Part shown: one piece after another, positions 1 to 17,039 of the stretch
How positions within the stretch are numbered: position 1 is the first letter of the stretch
Layout of the letters: each line of letters begins with the position of its first letter
NCBI RefSeq assembly: GCF_040412425.1
Contig: NC_089749.1
Span: 36,962,070-37,026,069 of the forward strand
Direction of reading: 5' to 3'
Length of the DNA: 64,000 bases
DNA from: Macrobrachium rosenbergii
Taxonomy: Eukaryota; Arthropoda; Malacostraca; Decapoda; Palaemonidae
The notes under the pieces: model-generated
Seen by the model: the letters and a program-made list of their open reading frames with translations, nothing else
The model's database searches: none
What the model was told of the DNA's origin: nothing
Translations under genes and position numbers: made by a program

Positions 1-936
1 TCCTCCTATGGCTCGCTAAAACGTCACTCTAACTTGACTTTTATGATCTTTGGCCAAAGATCTATTCCAGATTAATGCCTTGTCCCTGGGATACAGGGAA
101 GCAGAGGTCTAACAGCTCCACATACCAGTAAGCTCTCTCACCTGACATGCCCGAGGCACTGGAAGCCGGCTGGTCTAGGAGGGCATAAAAGGCCGAGACA
201 GAGGTCAAGTGACAGTCACAGACAAGACAGTATGGAGGAAGTACGTTATCCGTGGCTTCCCCCCAAAAGCTCCTTTGTTCTGGCCAGGAGCCTCCTTATC
301 CAAGCCTATCTGAGAGTAAATAAGAAGTTCCATTTGATAGAGGCTTTATTGAGGTTGATGCACGAAATCTCCACTCAACATTTAAAAGTAAAGTCTGGGT
401 AGAAGGCTCTTCGGTTCATTCCTTTTGTTCGTATTCTCATTTCCATTCCCTTCCTTTCAATGTGCTAAGACCCATTGATTCATTGTTGATATAAATCATC
501 TGAATTAATCAGTAAATTGACTGATTGTAAATTGACGTCCCCCTCCTTGAGTCTTCGGCAATTTCATTTTGTACAGTTAGATTTTGTTTTAATTTATTGA
601 GCATTAAATGTGCCCTTTCTCCACACTTACAGAAAGGCCGTAAATACCTCGGTATCTTCCGTCTGCTCCACTATGTCCACAGGCAACAAGCACACCCTCA
701 AGCATGTTACTGTTTGGAAACCCCAGTTATTGAACTATTGTGTCAGTTAACAGTTTAAGTGCTGATTGCATCATTGTTTGTTACTCCATTTAGTTAATTC
801 TTGTATCAGTTAACACCATAAGTGCCACGAGCCAGTGTGAATGTTCTTCTGATTAAATGCAAATACATGTAATTAATTAAGATCTAGAATTTCTCTACTG
901 AGTCCTTTCTCAAAGTGAAAGTCTTCTAAATTATTG

Positions 937-940
<4 letters not shown>
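1..940. other. Unassigned AT-rich sequence
   Basis: No open frame, repeat structure or family similarity that I can recognise. It ends at the first long (AT)n array. Confidence 0.5.

Positions 941-1010
<70 letters not shown>
941..1010. repeat. (AT)n microsatellite
   Basis: Uninterrupted AT dinucleotide run of about 70 bp. Confidence 0.97.
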
Positions 1011-1013
<3 letters not shown>

Positions 1014-1110
1014 TCACAGCGGGATGGTCATGGCTTGATTATGGAAGAGGTTACGTCTAGGTTGATAAACCATGAGGCTACCAACCTCATCCCAAATTAT
1101 GGCCAAGAAC

Positions 1111-1112
<2 letters not shown>

Positions 1113-1152
<40 letters not shown>

Positions 1153-1156
1153 ATAT

Positions 1157-1230
<74 letters not shown>
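1113..1230. repeat. Compound (AC)n-(AT)n microsatellite
   Basis: An AC run of about 38 bp passes directly into an AT run of about 80 bp with one short interruption. The open frame across it (Thr-His then Tyr-Ile repeats) is a by-product of the repeat. Confidence 0.96.
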
Positions 1231-4377
<3,147 letters not shown>

Positions 4378-4392
4378 ATATATATATACATA

Positions 4393-4467
<75 letters not shown>
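4378..4467. repeat. (AT)n microsatellite, interrupted at its 5' end
   Basis: AT dinucleotide run with a few imperfect units at the left edge. Confidence 0.95.
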
Positions 4468-4471
<4 letters not shown>

Positions 4472-4550
4472 CGAAAATCGCAAATATTGAGACAAAAATA
4501 TCGTTTAATGTTGAATTTACTAATAATTTACACTCAAGGGGAATTAAGAG

Positions 4551-4762
4551 ATAACAGAGTAGTCAAGGCAGACTGATTATCTCTGTATCTGAACAAAAGT
4601 CCCAGGTTTGAATCCGGTCCAGGGTAGATGCATTCATCATTTATAATTCCTCTTGAATATCAGTTATTTTCAGGGTATACTGAATTCGATATTAAATAAT
4701 ATTGGTAGATTGGTATATGTAAATATAAAAGATCACGCATGAACAAATGACATATATGCATG
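4551..4762 (+). repeat. tRNA-like SINE family, copy 1
   Basis: The stretch contains GGTTTGAATCC near 4,603, close to the RNA polymerase III B-box (T-arm) consensus GGTTCGANTCC. A weak A-box-like string (TAGTCAAGGC) lies about 45 bp upstream. Downstream, the sequence follows the same order of blocks as a second copy near 15,680-15,865: a TTATAATTC block, a segment with CAGGGTATACTG, and a tail with ATATAAAAGATCACGC. Two diverged copies with an internal B-box suggest a tRNA-derived SINE, with a microsatellite immediately 3'. The tRNA origin is an inference. Confidence 0.5.
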
Positions 4763-4781
4763 CATAATATATATATGTATG

Positions 4782-4858
<77 letters not shown>
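4763..4858. repeat. (AT)n microsatellite with GTAT units
   Basis: Begins with a few ATGT units, then pure AT up to the hairpin that follows. Confidence 0.94.
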
Positions 4859-4861
<3 letters not shown>

Positions 4862-4974
4862 TAAGTCCACAGTGAAGTGAGTGAAAACCGGAACTTTGAA
4901 CAGGTACTTTCGTAGTTTATTCTACATTTTCAAGTTTACGGTTTTCACTTACCTTCCGACGTGGACTTAGTGAT
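4857..4974. repeat. Imperfect inverted repeat (hairpin or MITE-like)
   Basis: The outer 14 bases of the left arm (ATCACTAAGTCCAC) are the exact reverse complement of the right end (GTGGACTTAGTGAT, 4,961-4,974). Pairing resumes further in with GTGAAAACCG against CGGTTTTCAC. The loop is about 45 bp. AT microsatellites lie on both sides. It could be a small terminal-inverted-repeat element or a regulatory hairpin; no transposase is visible. Confidence 0.7.
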
Positions 4975-5003
4975 GAAACGCGTTCCTTCATACTGCACTG
5001 GAC

Positions 5004-6649
<1,646 letters not shown>

Positions 6650-6761
6650 TCACTGTCTTGAGCTTTAAGAACAGATACCATTGCTGGGACTGTCGTTCAT
6701 TTTCAAAGCCGATAGTGAGTTGCAGCAGTATCTTCAACCACCCAATAATGTTTGGACCTGA

Positions 6762-6794
6762 GAGATATCAGTATGTTAGTCATACTGATATCTC
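6762..6794 (+). promoter_or_regulatory. Perfect 14-bp hairpin in element H leader
   Basis: GAGATATCAGTATG, a 5-base spacer TTAGT, then the exact reverse complement. At the aligned position in element F (55,658-55,671) there is a shorter perfect hairpin, CCTGAA-AC-TTCAGG. A stem at the same leader position in both copies hints at a structured RNA or promoter element. The function is unknown. Confidence 0.55.
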
Positions 6795-7164
6795 AGTGGT
6801 GGGACTATGGATTTCAGGGTTGTATGGTTTCTGGGGGTGGGTCTCCTGGCATTGTGGCTGGTTTGCCAGCCAAAACGATTAGAGTGAAGATGGTTGTTTT
6901 CATCAAGTGGGTTTGGTCTACAGCTGAGCCACCCTAATTATGTTAGTGACCTCCTTTCAGGGTAGGATAGAGTGTGGACGTTTGGGAATCAGCCCATACT
7001 GATGTCAGTGATGAACGAATGAGCTCCGAGAAAGGCAAGTGGTGTCATTTCATGGTTTCCAGTCTCTTTTTTTTCCACATTTACATGAAAAACACAAAAA
7101 TCGTCCCCTCTACCCCATAACCCATTGATATCACCTGGCACACATAACGACTTTTAGTGATGAA

Positions 7165-8674
7165 ATGACTTTGATAGCGGCTATTTCCTCGAGAGAAACA
7201 AAAAGACACCAGGATGGATTAAAAGGTAGAAATGGGAAATTTGAAAAAGTACTATGGTGTAAAAATTTAGACTTGACTTACAACTCTGGTAAACCATACA
7301 ATACTTTTAAAGAAAATGGACCACTGGAAAGAATTAAGGTCAGAGTAAACGGGAAAAATGTTTTGAGAGCATTTGTTAATTTTTTTCAGTAACTTATCTT
7401 TTGAGAGACCCATAGAAGTTTTAACAATGTGGTTGATGAAGGCTGACTGCATTCCTGCGTTAGTTAATGAAAAATTGCCAGCAGTTTAAAAAAAAAGTCA
7501 TTCCTGAATATAGCGACAGCTTAAAGAGCATACTATACCTTAAAAGATATATTAGCAAAATACCAAAAGAAAAAAGAAAAAATAAGGAAAATGTCTTGAT
7601 TAAGGCCGAAGTTGACCTACGAGCTATAAAACTCTTCAATTTGAAGTTTCTGAAAATGATATCATTCCATCTCTGAAGCCTCGCACTTTCTTCACTCTGA
7701 TCAGAGGAGTTATTTATTCAGAGGAATTACAAGAATTTCTCTGATAAGGAAATTTTAGATCTTTGCCCCCAGAAATTTCGCTACGTAAAGAAGCTAAATG
7801 GACGGAATAATGCTGCTCATCTAACGTTCTCTTGTAAATCCTTGCCAGAATTTGTCAGTATTTGACATCTAAGTTTATAGAAAAAGAAAATCCAAATTAG
7901 GACCAAAGCAGTGCTGCAGTTGCTTTGTATATGGCCATAAAGTCGAAAGCTGTGAGAGCGAGAAGAAATGGTTCAAATGCTCAGTGGAAAGGATGACAAC
8001 ATTCACATCTGTTCACATAAAATTTTCGTTTCCACCGTGAAGATCACTCACCTCTCTCTCAACTTTGTTCCCAATTTTGACTTGAGAGAAACATGGCTGA
8101 TTATATTCGTTACTGTAGATAAGGGGAAAGCTTATGGTGCTAATAAGTGGCCAGTAATCTTTTATATGAAAACTGTCACCAAAATAAGAAAGGATAATAT
8201 AAAACAGTCACCTCATGATCATCATAATTCTTTTCATTTTTGTACTGCAGCAGAACTTCCTGCGTCTGAAACCTCTGCAGCTTCAGTAATTCCTGCTGCT
8301 TCTTCCAAAAAATCAGCTGTATTTACTCTTGTTGCTGCATCAGAACCTTCAATACTTAAATTGTCTGCAAATGCAGCAACTCTGGCTCCCTCTACAAAAA
8401 ATACATACGCTTCTGTTAGATCTATGAAGCAAAATCAAAAGGCCACAACACTCAAGGCACAGAAACAAAAAAAGACGTGTCGTCTCAAGTTTCTTCCAAA
8501 GTATCAACCTCAAACTCTAAAACATCTCAGAAACCAGACCAATATTCATTGGCTGACAAAGATGGCTTTTACTTACCAGAGGGGAACAAAAGATCATGTC
8601 CAGTTTCTCCCAAAGGCAATAATATCCTTGTAACAAAAACACCTACGTTTTCCTCAACTAGGACTCCTCCCTAG
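7165..8674 (+). pseudogene. ORF1 (gag-like) remnant of element H
   Basis: In I-type elements ORF1 encodes the nucleic-acid-binding protein that packages the element RNA. Here open pieces lie at 7,165-7,392, 7,467-7,676 and 7,968-8,674. Between them, around 7,911-7,960, a frame reads C-x2-C-x5-H-x4-C (CFVYGHKVESC plus an upstream Cys pair), the zinc-knuckle spacing typical of these proteins. The last piece is rich in Ala, Ser, Thr and Lys, like the low-complexity tail of such proteins. Several shifts and stops separate the pieces, so it cannot make a full protein. The start is not defined. Confidence 0.55.
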
Positions 8675-8911
8675 CTAAAAAGGCAGTTGTAAATGAGCTA
8701 ACCTCTATCAGGAGCAGCAATAAATCAAAATAATCCAAACCTGGACCTTTCACACTCTTTAATCAGATAGAGGGATATAGATAAAACTAGTGTTCCAGTA
8801 TTTCCTAAGAAACCTTATCTCTCTGCATTGGATCACAAATTACTTAGTGGAAAAATAGAGAACCTCCCAGTCAAAGGGTAAGACTAGGGACTCAAATTAT
8901 CACCACCAGTA

Positions 8912-11900
8912 ATGGGAGACATTTTGCAGTGGAACTACAAAGGTCTCATATCTCGATCTGAGCAACTTAAGGTACACTTACATGATTACAATCTTACAAT
9001 TATATGCAAACAAAAAATTAAATTAGTATGCCACTCCTATAATCCAGGACTAAAGTATGCATTCTTCCACCCACACCACCCATCAGAGAAAGGAATAAAG
9101 GCAGAGCGAGTATGATTATAAAAAAAAATTTCCGCAGCACAGCCAAGTCGAACTTTACTGTTTACAGACCGTAGTTTTTTAGGTAATTTCAAAAAAGGTT
9201 TATGGCCTGCTGAGTATATCTCGCTGCAGATGATGATTTTTCCTAGCAGAACGGCAAAACTTAGTCAATCGCCTTCCAGCTCCTTTTCTTCTGTTGGGAG
9301 ACTTCAGTGCCCATAACACACTATGGGGTGAAACTTTCACAAATAGAAGAGGCAGGACTATAGAGAGCCTCATTGAATCAAAGCATCACTCTTTGATGGG
9401 TGATGGTCCCAGATCTATTATAATGTCACACATAACACATAATCAGTTATCGATCTGAGTATTTGCTCTTCAGATATTGTCCTGGATTATATATAGTCAG
9501 TAAGTGACCATCTCCATGGTAGTGACCATTGCCTAATTCACTTAAAATCAGCAACCAGCTCTCCAGAATTGTACATTCCAAAGAGAACACAAAAGAAGCT
9601 GACCGGGCAAAATTCACTTGAGATATTAAAAGACCGTAAATTTGAATCCGTTGAGAATCTTACCAAAGCATGCGACTACTTGAATGACAAAATAATAAGT
9701 ATTGCTAATGACGCAATACCTAACACAGGGGGTAAACCAGGGAGACAAATGGTTCCATGGCAGGACAATAAATATACGTCACTGGGGAGGAGACCAAAAT
9801 TGCTACAGAAGACATAAAAATAGTAGCCTTTCAACATGCAAAATTAATAATAAGCTTGCTAAAGTAAAGTACTACTATGAAAAAAGCCAAACGAGATTCC
9901 TGAATGCATACATAAATGGAATAAATTCAAAGACTACCTTAAGCTTGATATGGAGGAATGTTTAGGAAACTGTGTAGGAAGTATATTCCTTCACCTCTCC
10001 CTTCCTTGAAAACAAACAACTTACTTATCACAGACTCTGATATTGCTATTAAGTCTGAGAAACATTTTTCAGATTTTCCAAACCAAAGCAATATCCACCA
10101 AACCTAAAATCATTTGATGCTAAAGTAAAAATTCAATTACAGCCTCATAATAACATAAGAATACCATGACACTTCTACAACGAGAAAATTAAAATATTCC
10201 TAATCTTTAGCTGAAGGGGCAGCCACAAGAGAGGATAACAGCATCTACGACACAATAAAGCACCGACCTGAAGATGCTTAGCATTTTTTTATTGAAGATT
10301 TTTAACGAGTAGCTGGAAAATTGCTCTAATCATTCCATTTTGCAAGCCAGGAAAGGAAAATGACCAACAGCCCTGATAAGTTGCATTTACAAATTAATGG
10401 AGAAAATTGTGAACTTTCGTCTGATTTGGTTTTGGAAAAAAAGGATCTTATATCATCAAATCAATGTGGCTTCATGAAAAACAGAAACACTTTGGACCCA
10501 CTTCTCCATCTCGCCAACCAGATACCACAAGGTTTTACAAAGAAAAGGCAGACCACTGGGGTATTCTTTGATATGGAAAAGGGATTTGACACCTCTTGGT
10601 GGCTTGGCATCATGAAACAGCGTGGTAAGTTGCATATCAAAGGTAATATGATAAAATTTATCCAGTATTTTCTTTCAGAAAGGTGTCTCCCTACAAAATT
10701 TGAAAATAAGTATCGTCTCTTTTAGAAAAAAAAAAAAAAAAGGAGGGCGTCTCCTAAGGAAATGTTCTAAGTGTTACCTTTTTTATTGTAGTTATCATAG
10801 AAGTAGTTACGACTTCTTCCTAAAATCCACAAATAGCAAGTGAGCGCATCCAAAGAGCAATCGATTTAGCCACAAAATGGGTATATGAAAATGGATTCAA
10901 ATTTTCTGGTACAAAGACTGCTACAGTATGTTTCAGCTGAAGAGGAATTAAGGAGGTCCTGACAACTCTGAAGGTTGACGGTAATATCTTACCCTCTACT
11001 GATGAAGTGAGGTTCCATGGAATAATATTTGACAGGAGACATTCGGTCTCCATACATAAAATTCTTAAAGGGCATAGCGAAGATATCACTAAACATTTTG
11101 AAAGTTGTATCAAGTTTCAAGTGGGAAGCGAATATAAAACCCCTCTTAAACTTATATAATGCGCTATGTAGATCTCAGTTAGAGTTTGGCTGCTAAGTTT
11201 ATTTTATCACTGGTAAAACTGAGCTCAAAACCTGGATTTAGTACATAACACCTGTTTATGAATATGCTCTGGAGCTTTAACAATCTCTCTTGTGGAGTAC
11301 ACACACACACACACATACAGTACACACAAACACACACATATATATATGTGTGTGTGCGTGTGCGTGTGTGCATACTTTTCAAATGCCTGTTGCCTAGGAA
11401 GAGAAGAGCTGGGGTTTTGCTGCATATTTCACTTAAAAAGCTCAACATCTAATCCTACTAAATATTTGCTTGTAGAATGGCAATCACAAAGATTTAACAG
11501 TTCTAGCCCAGCTGTAGCATGGATGATTAATGAGCCCTTCTTATCCGATTACTCAGAAAATCCAGAAATAGTTCTGTTTCTTGCATCCCGTTACAAATCA
11601 GTCTAGTTTTGTTGGGTGCTGGCCTTTGTTGGTATCATAAGTAAAGAGGAAGCAGATGCAGAAGCTAAGTATGCAGAAAACTGAATAGTACTGATTATTC
11701 CTCAGTTCTTTTACTGGCACGAAATCGCCTAACCGGTCTTGTATCAAACAAAAAAATGAAAAACCAAAGTTCTTGCTGTCTCCGAGAACTTAAAGTATCT
11801 CAAAATTCGTCCATCGATCGACTTGAGGTCATCATTATACCGAAGAAATCGTGGAGTCATGACTAAACTGAAATTGAGGAGAGGTTATATTCATTTAAGC

Positions 11901-12120
11901 CACAATTTCTTCCAGGAGGATCAAACCACCAGAGTGTGGTCTTTGTGATGTCCTCCCTGCTGTGCAGCACATATTGGTGGAGGACTGTCCCAAATGTGTA
12001 GATGAGAGAAAGCAACATCAAATTCCAGGTTTCTTAGAAGAGGCTTTAAATGATGACGTAGATGTTAACAATGTCACGGACTTTTTAAAGCTGTTGACGT
12101 TTCTTATCATACTGAATTAG
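8912..12120 (+). pseudogene. ORF2 remnant of element H: endonuclease, reverse transcriptase, RNase H
   Basis: The start region (ILQWNYKGL, 8,920s) is the standard opening of an apurinic-type endonuclease. LLGDFSAHNTLWG near 9,300 is its GDFNAHN catalytic block, in another frame. Reverse transcriptase is recognisable at 10,360-10,725 (GFMKNRNTLDPLLHLANQI and FFDMEKGFDTSWW, matching fingers-palm motifs). The CWVLAFVGI / EEADAEAK piece near 11,610-11,670 is the end of an RNase H domain. CGLCDVLPAVQHILVEDC near 11,940 is the usual C-terminal Cys-His motif. The frame ends at a TAG at 12,118-12,120. Many frameshifts, in-frame stops and a (CA/TG) microsatellite at 11,301-11,371 show it is dead. Confidence 0.75.
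11301..11371. repeat. Palindromic (CA)n-(TA)n-(TG)n microsatellite
   Basis: CA units pass through TATATATA to TG/CG units, so the left half is roughly the reverse complement of the right half. It lies inside the ORF2 remnant of element H. Confidence 0.9.
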
Positions 12121-12135
12121 TTTTATCTGTTACCA

Positions 12136-12362
12136 GATTTTTAGTAATTAATTCATCTGCTTTATTTCTAATTATTTTTCATCACGATACTGAATAACCA
12201 ATCAATTCTCGTGCCAGAGCATCAGACCAAATTTGTATATACCAATCAGTCAATTATCTTTACTAAATTCTTTGATTGTATCGTTGTGTCATACATCTCT
12301 TCTTTTTTTCTCGTTCTTTCACACAGGGTGCTTCATATGAATCCATGGACGTTATGCATAAC
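12136..12362. other. Unassigned AT-rich sequence 3' of element H
   Basis: May include the 3' untranslated tail of H. No clear tail repeat is visible. Confidence 0.35.

Positions 12363-12438
<76 letters not shown>
12363..12438. repeat. (AT)n microsatellite
   Basis: AT run of about 76 bp. Confidence 0.97.
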
Positions 12439-12440
<2 letters not shown>

Positions 12441-14681
12441 ACTACCAAATATTATTTGTCGTCATTACCGGACGCTGATCATGACGATGTCTACTATCAT
12501 CATCTTAATACAAATAGATTTTTGCCAAAAATATGAGAATGTGACAGATGATGAAGATAATTTCTTGTTGGGGGTCAGGTGGTGGTATAATAAGGTCTTC
12601 AGTAATTCGGCATATTATGGTAATAACTTGAAGAAGAAAAATAATGATTTGGTGGTTTATTCCCTTTCTTTCCCACTGAATCATTCCGGAACACTCACGC
12701 GAACTGGCTGAGGATGACGGGACTTCTGGAAAAGAGAAGATCATACCGGACAGAAGGATGTTACTGAGAATCTGCTTTGAGGAATAACTTTCATCCCATC
12801 CCACACCTACTGCCTGAAAAGACAGCCATGACAGAAGATAGAGCGATAGATAGATAGGTAGATACCTAGACAGACAGTTGGATAGATAGTATGAATGAAT
12901 AATATAAAAATGGGAGCACAGAGGAAAATTTATTACAACAATTGGAAATTCCAAATAACTTTTAATTAAAGGGGTAGTGAGAACTCCGACATTTACGGGA
13001 GAAAAAAGCTGGCAAAAGATTATCCGGAGGACGAAGTATTTGAAGTCTGGGCTTAGACAGAGCTGGATGCAGTCAAAGGGAAAGAAGCAGTTGGACTGAC
13101 TGACTGGAGGCAATCTGGCTGCACAAAAAGTGGCTGTGACGGTCAAGGTATTGGTAAGGGAAGGGTTCCTGCTTCGTAAAGAAAGGAAAAAAAAGTCACG
13201 GAGCGAGGTACAAGAAATTAAATGATTTTATGAAATTTAGGCTTTCGGGCCAAACACTGGGTGGGCACTTTCGGCCATTCAGAGCTTAAGATAATGAAAA
13301 GAGAGAGTTGGAATGGTTGGACAGCAAGATGAAAAGCTTCAGAAAGCAGATGAGATGAGGTACGAAGACCCACAGGGGGAACTGCGAAAAACCCCACAGT
13401 TGTAATAAGAAGTAATAATTACAGAGGCTGGACAGCAAGTCTGAAGAAAAGAAGTCGGGGTGGAGGTAAAGTAAAAGGCTGAAAAGTGGGTGCAGCCAGG
13501 ACCCGAAGGGACGCTGCAAATACCCCTTGTAATGCCTATAGCGCACTAAGTGAGTTGCACTGACGGCACTACCCACCTAATGGAACGAGGAATTGATGAA
13601 AAGGGGGAAGTGTTAAGAAACGAAATAAACAGAGGAATATGTGAGGAACTGAGTGTCGTGGAACAGTGATCAAACAACCGTTCTATGATGACATTCGGAA
13701 CGATGACATCTGCAATTTTTCTTTCCTTCTGTGACCTTGAGTTATCAAAGTTTAATTGAGCAGTCTAAAGGCAAAATCCAATCACTATAACAACGACAGC
13801 AGTTCAACTTTTCAGCAGCACGCTAGGCTTCAGCGAAGCGTCTTAGTGTCAAAGTGGCTTCGCTAAGCTTACGTCAACGGTTTAGAATTTCTAACAAAAT
13901 TCTTATCGGTCCGAAACCTCCTGAATCATTTGTAGTTCCGGGGAAATATATATAACAAGAGAAGGATGAAAGCCTCAGAAATATCTCAGAAGGTGAGTGG
14001 ATGCCGCTAATAGATTTCTGACCCCGTCCCTTCAGGGCCATAGACAATGACTAGAAAACACTTAGCACTTGACAGTTCTGCAGGCAAATGACTCGCTGAT
14101 AGAAGTGTCACTTACCTTTCCAATATCTGTCAGAGTCCATCTGAATGTTATGTGACAGCATGGTAGTGGAATTGTACGCCTTAAAGATAAAACCCAAACA
14201 CAGACACAAGGGGAGAGAGACAACGTCTCTGGTCCACCATCACTGCCCAGACTGGAAGAGAGAAGTCAGCAGAGCCAGATCAGAATACATAAGCACAATA
14301 ACATCGTCGTCCGTTACGTGCATTCAAATGGCAAGTTGTGAAACGTCCTCCGCGGCCTTCTTCTCCAGCAGGAATACTGGGAAGTCATTCAAAAGGAAAT
14401 CAAATCTTTTTCGGATTAAAAAACGGATTATTTGCGCTTTTTAACGATTGCATTATTTACTTATTTGAACTCCATTCACAGTCAAGTATGGTATGCAGAA
14501 CGTCTTGAAAAAGAACTGCCATTTGTCATGTAAACCGTCAAATCATACAAATCTGTATTATGAAACTTCTTTGTTGGATAATACCGGGACGGTTCGTGCC
14601 CTGCATGAAAATAATTTACACGTTGATAAGTTTAAAGAAAACACGCACAGGTAATGTTTACATTTCAGCAAACGCAAACAC
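12439..14681. other. Unassigned sequence
   Basis: Mixed composition with a short GATA-type run near 12,848-12,875. The 213-codon minus-strand frame (12,505-13,146) and others have no recognisable domains. I see nothing else supportable. Confidence 0.4.
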
Positions 14682-14766
<85 letters not shown>

Positions 14767-14775
14767 ATTAGTGTG

Positions 14776-14841
<66 letters not shown>
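14682..14841. repeat. (TA)n array followed by (GA)n array
   Basis: TA run of about 80 bp to 14,763, then a 15-bp bridge, then GA units from 14,779 to 14,841. Confidence 0.95.
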
Positions 14842-14843
<2 letters not shown>

Positions 14844-14983
14844 GGAGATCGATAAAAGAACCAGTAGCATTAATCTAGCATGAGCCATTGCTTTTAATGA
14901 CGAGTTCCATGGGTGAGAAACATAGTCGCCTTATGTATATTACTTACCAAGTATAAGCAGGGCAAAACCAGTATCAGCCGTTG

Positions 14984-14986
<3 letters not shown>

Positions 14987-15053
<67 letters not shown>
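14987..15053. repeat. (GA)n microsatellite
   Basis: About 33 uninterrupted GA units. Confidence 0.96.
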
Positions 15054-15056
<3 letters not shown>

Positions 15057-15359
15057 TTGCCTTGGTTCAAAGCCCAATTCGGTTGAAAATAAAAGATTAT
15101 TTTAGATTAACTGATCTTTGGTGGGGGATCGAATTATCACAATGCTCTTAATATTCTTATGAAATTTTGATTTAAAAAAAAACGCAGTATCTCCTGTCAA
15201 ATCAAATTCTGAGTTTTTCCTATTCTAAATTTGGATGTTTACACCAAATATACAGTGTATATCATTACGCCAATGAGAGTAACTTGACTTTCACGTATAA
15301 TCACCCACACATACGAGCGCGCATGGACACACATTACGGACACACAGACAAGCGCGCGC

Positions 15360-15380
15360 GCACACATACACACACACACA

Positions 15381-15476
<96 letters not shown>
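15360..15476. repeat. Palindromic compound (CA)n-(TA)n-(TG)n microsatellite
   Basis: CA units (to about 15,382), TA units (to about 15,433) and TG units (to 15,476) are arranged so that the array is self-complementary. It could form a long hairpin. Confidence 0.95.
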
Positions 15477-15477
<1 letters not shown>

Positions 15478-15545
15478 TTATGGTATGTTATGTCCAAAAA
15501 TATTAAGCCACACATATTGTTTAATATCCAGTTCAATATACCTTT

Positions 15546-15866
15546 GAAATAGCCTATACCCAAGAGAAATTATAATCGATAAGTGCTTCGTCACCGACAG
15601 GATTGGAACCGTACCTGTTTTAGAAATAAGAACAGATAGTGACTTTTGACCAGCCGGGTTGTCTATCGTTGTTTCTGATCCAGGAAACGGTTCGAATCCT
15701 GTCTTTGATGAACCACTTATCAATTATAATTCTTCTTGGGTAGAAGCTATTCATATGGTACTATTAATTCCATGTTAAACGAGATTTGTGGCTTAACATT
15801 TGTGAGTATAAAAAAGGTCACGCTTATACTGTGTGAGTGACAAGAATGCATGTCTGTAAGTATGTT
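15546..15866 (+). repeat. tRNA-like SINE family, copy 2, with a partial inverted copy
   Basis: GGTTCGAATCC at about 15,690 matches the polymerase III B-box. The 3' part (TTATAATTC block, GAGTATAAAAAAGGTCACGC tail) corresponds to copy 1 at 4,551-4,762. In addition, 15,546-15,611 is an imperfect reverse complement of 15,687-15,752: ACCCAAG...AATTATAATCGATAAGTG faces CACTTATCAATTATAATT...CTTGGGT, and the B-box sequence appears inverted in the left arm (GACAGGATTGGAACC). So part of the element is duplicated head to head. Confidence 0.55.
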
Positions 15867-17039
15867 AAAATTTTATAATTATGCAACCAAAAGTGTTTGG
15901 TGACTTCATCGAGAATCACTCGCAAAAGCAAGTCATTACATCACTTCTCCCAACAGAAGCTCTTCTCATGCTTTCATAATGATTATGAAGTCATGGACGA
16001 AGGAGGCTATATGTCAAGACAAGAAAATTGTAAGTAAATATTAGAAAGATTAATGTAAAAACGAGTCAACAACCATTGTAAATAGCTTTTTGGGTTCATT
16101 CTCTTTCAGTAATCTGAATTAGACAAGGAATGGAAAGAGTAAGGTCTAGAGAATACGAGGTCTGCCTATGCGCCTTGCCTTCTGCGCAGGGAGGGCCGGG
16201 ATTCCAACTTGCGGGATTCATTGTTGGCGAGTGCCGGATCCGTGACGTCACTTCTGCCACTCGGCCTCCGAATACGGTTAGCGATTCATTAACATTTGGG
16301 GCTTATTTCTACCATTTTACAATCAGATATTGTGCAGCATTAAATCATTTTATTTACCGACTAAAATTATACCAAAAGAATAAATTAAATGCCAGCCAAC
16401 AACAAAAAAAGCTATAAATCATTTACTAATTTGTAATGACAAGGAGAAAACTGTTTGTCGGCCAACAAAAAAATTATATAAACAGTAAAAATGACAACAT
16501 TAAACACTTATTGCCTACCTTTAGGATTAATTCTATTTAAAAAAGATATTCTTCTATGTCCCTTTATACAAACGCACTAAATTAATTTGTTGGTAAACTT
16601 CTATAAGCAATAGACGGGATAAATGAAACTTTCATTACATACGCCAAGATTAATGTATGCAATATGATAATCATATACGTATTTGTATACAAACACACTG
16701 CATTAATTCATTGGTAAAAACTCAGTGAATAGTGGTAAATAGCTATGATTACAGTACACATACATAATATGATCTCAATCACTTCATAGTTTTTTCAACT
16801 TAGTGTTTAATTTTGTAGAAGTGGTGGTCTTATTCAGATTTCGCATACTAAAAAGCATTCTACAGCGAACAAAATATGAAATTATATCAGTGAGAAGCGA
16901 AACCAACTTTGCAAATGGTCGATGTTAATATTACTACAGCCCCTTTGCCTGGAGATATGATGCGTGTTTGACTGCGTGCATATACTCGTACTGTAAATGC
17001 ACACGCACACACAATACATACGTATATATACTATATATA
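15867..17039. other. Unassigned AT-rich sequence
   Basis: No recognisable coding or repeat family. It ends with short alternating TA near 17,020-17,039, which is the left flank of element A. Confidence 0.45.

Larger units (their letters stand above)
6650..12135 (+). mobile_element. Element H: decayed I-type non-LTR retrotransposon
   Basis: A 5' leader, an ORF1 remnant with a zinc-knuckle, and an ORF2 remnant with endonuclease, reverse transcriptase, RNase H end and a C-terminal Cys-rich motif follow each other on the + strand. The leader (about 6,670-7,030) aligns by eye with the leader of element F (minus strand, about 55,400-55,780), block by block: the ATAATGTTTGGACCTG segment, the GGCATT/GGTTTGCC segment and the GAGCCACCCTAAT segment. 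So H and F belong to one family. The frames are broken by many stops and shifts. The outer limits are approximate because no target duplication was found. Confidence 0.8.

Noticed and set aside
941..1230. CRISPR-like array
   Set aside because: Regular repeats here are dinucleotide microsatellites without unique spacers, in a eukaryotic context.
12505..13146. 213-codon minus-strand frame
   Set aside because: No recognisable domain; low-complexity Tyr/Leu/Ser stretches arise from GATA-type and AT-rich repeats.
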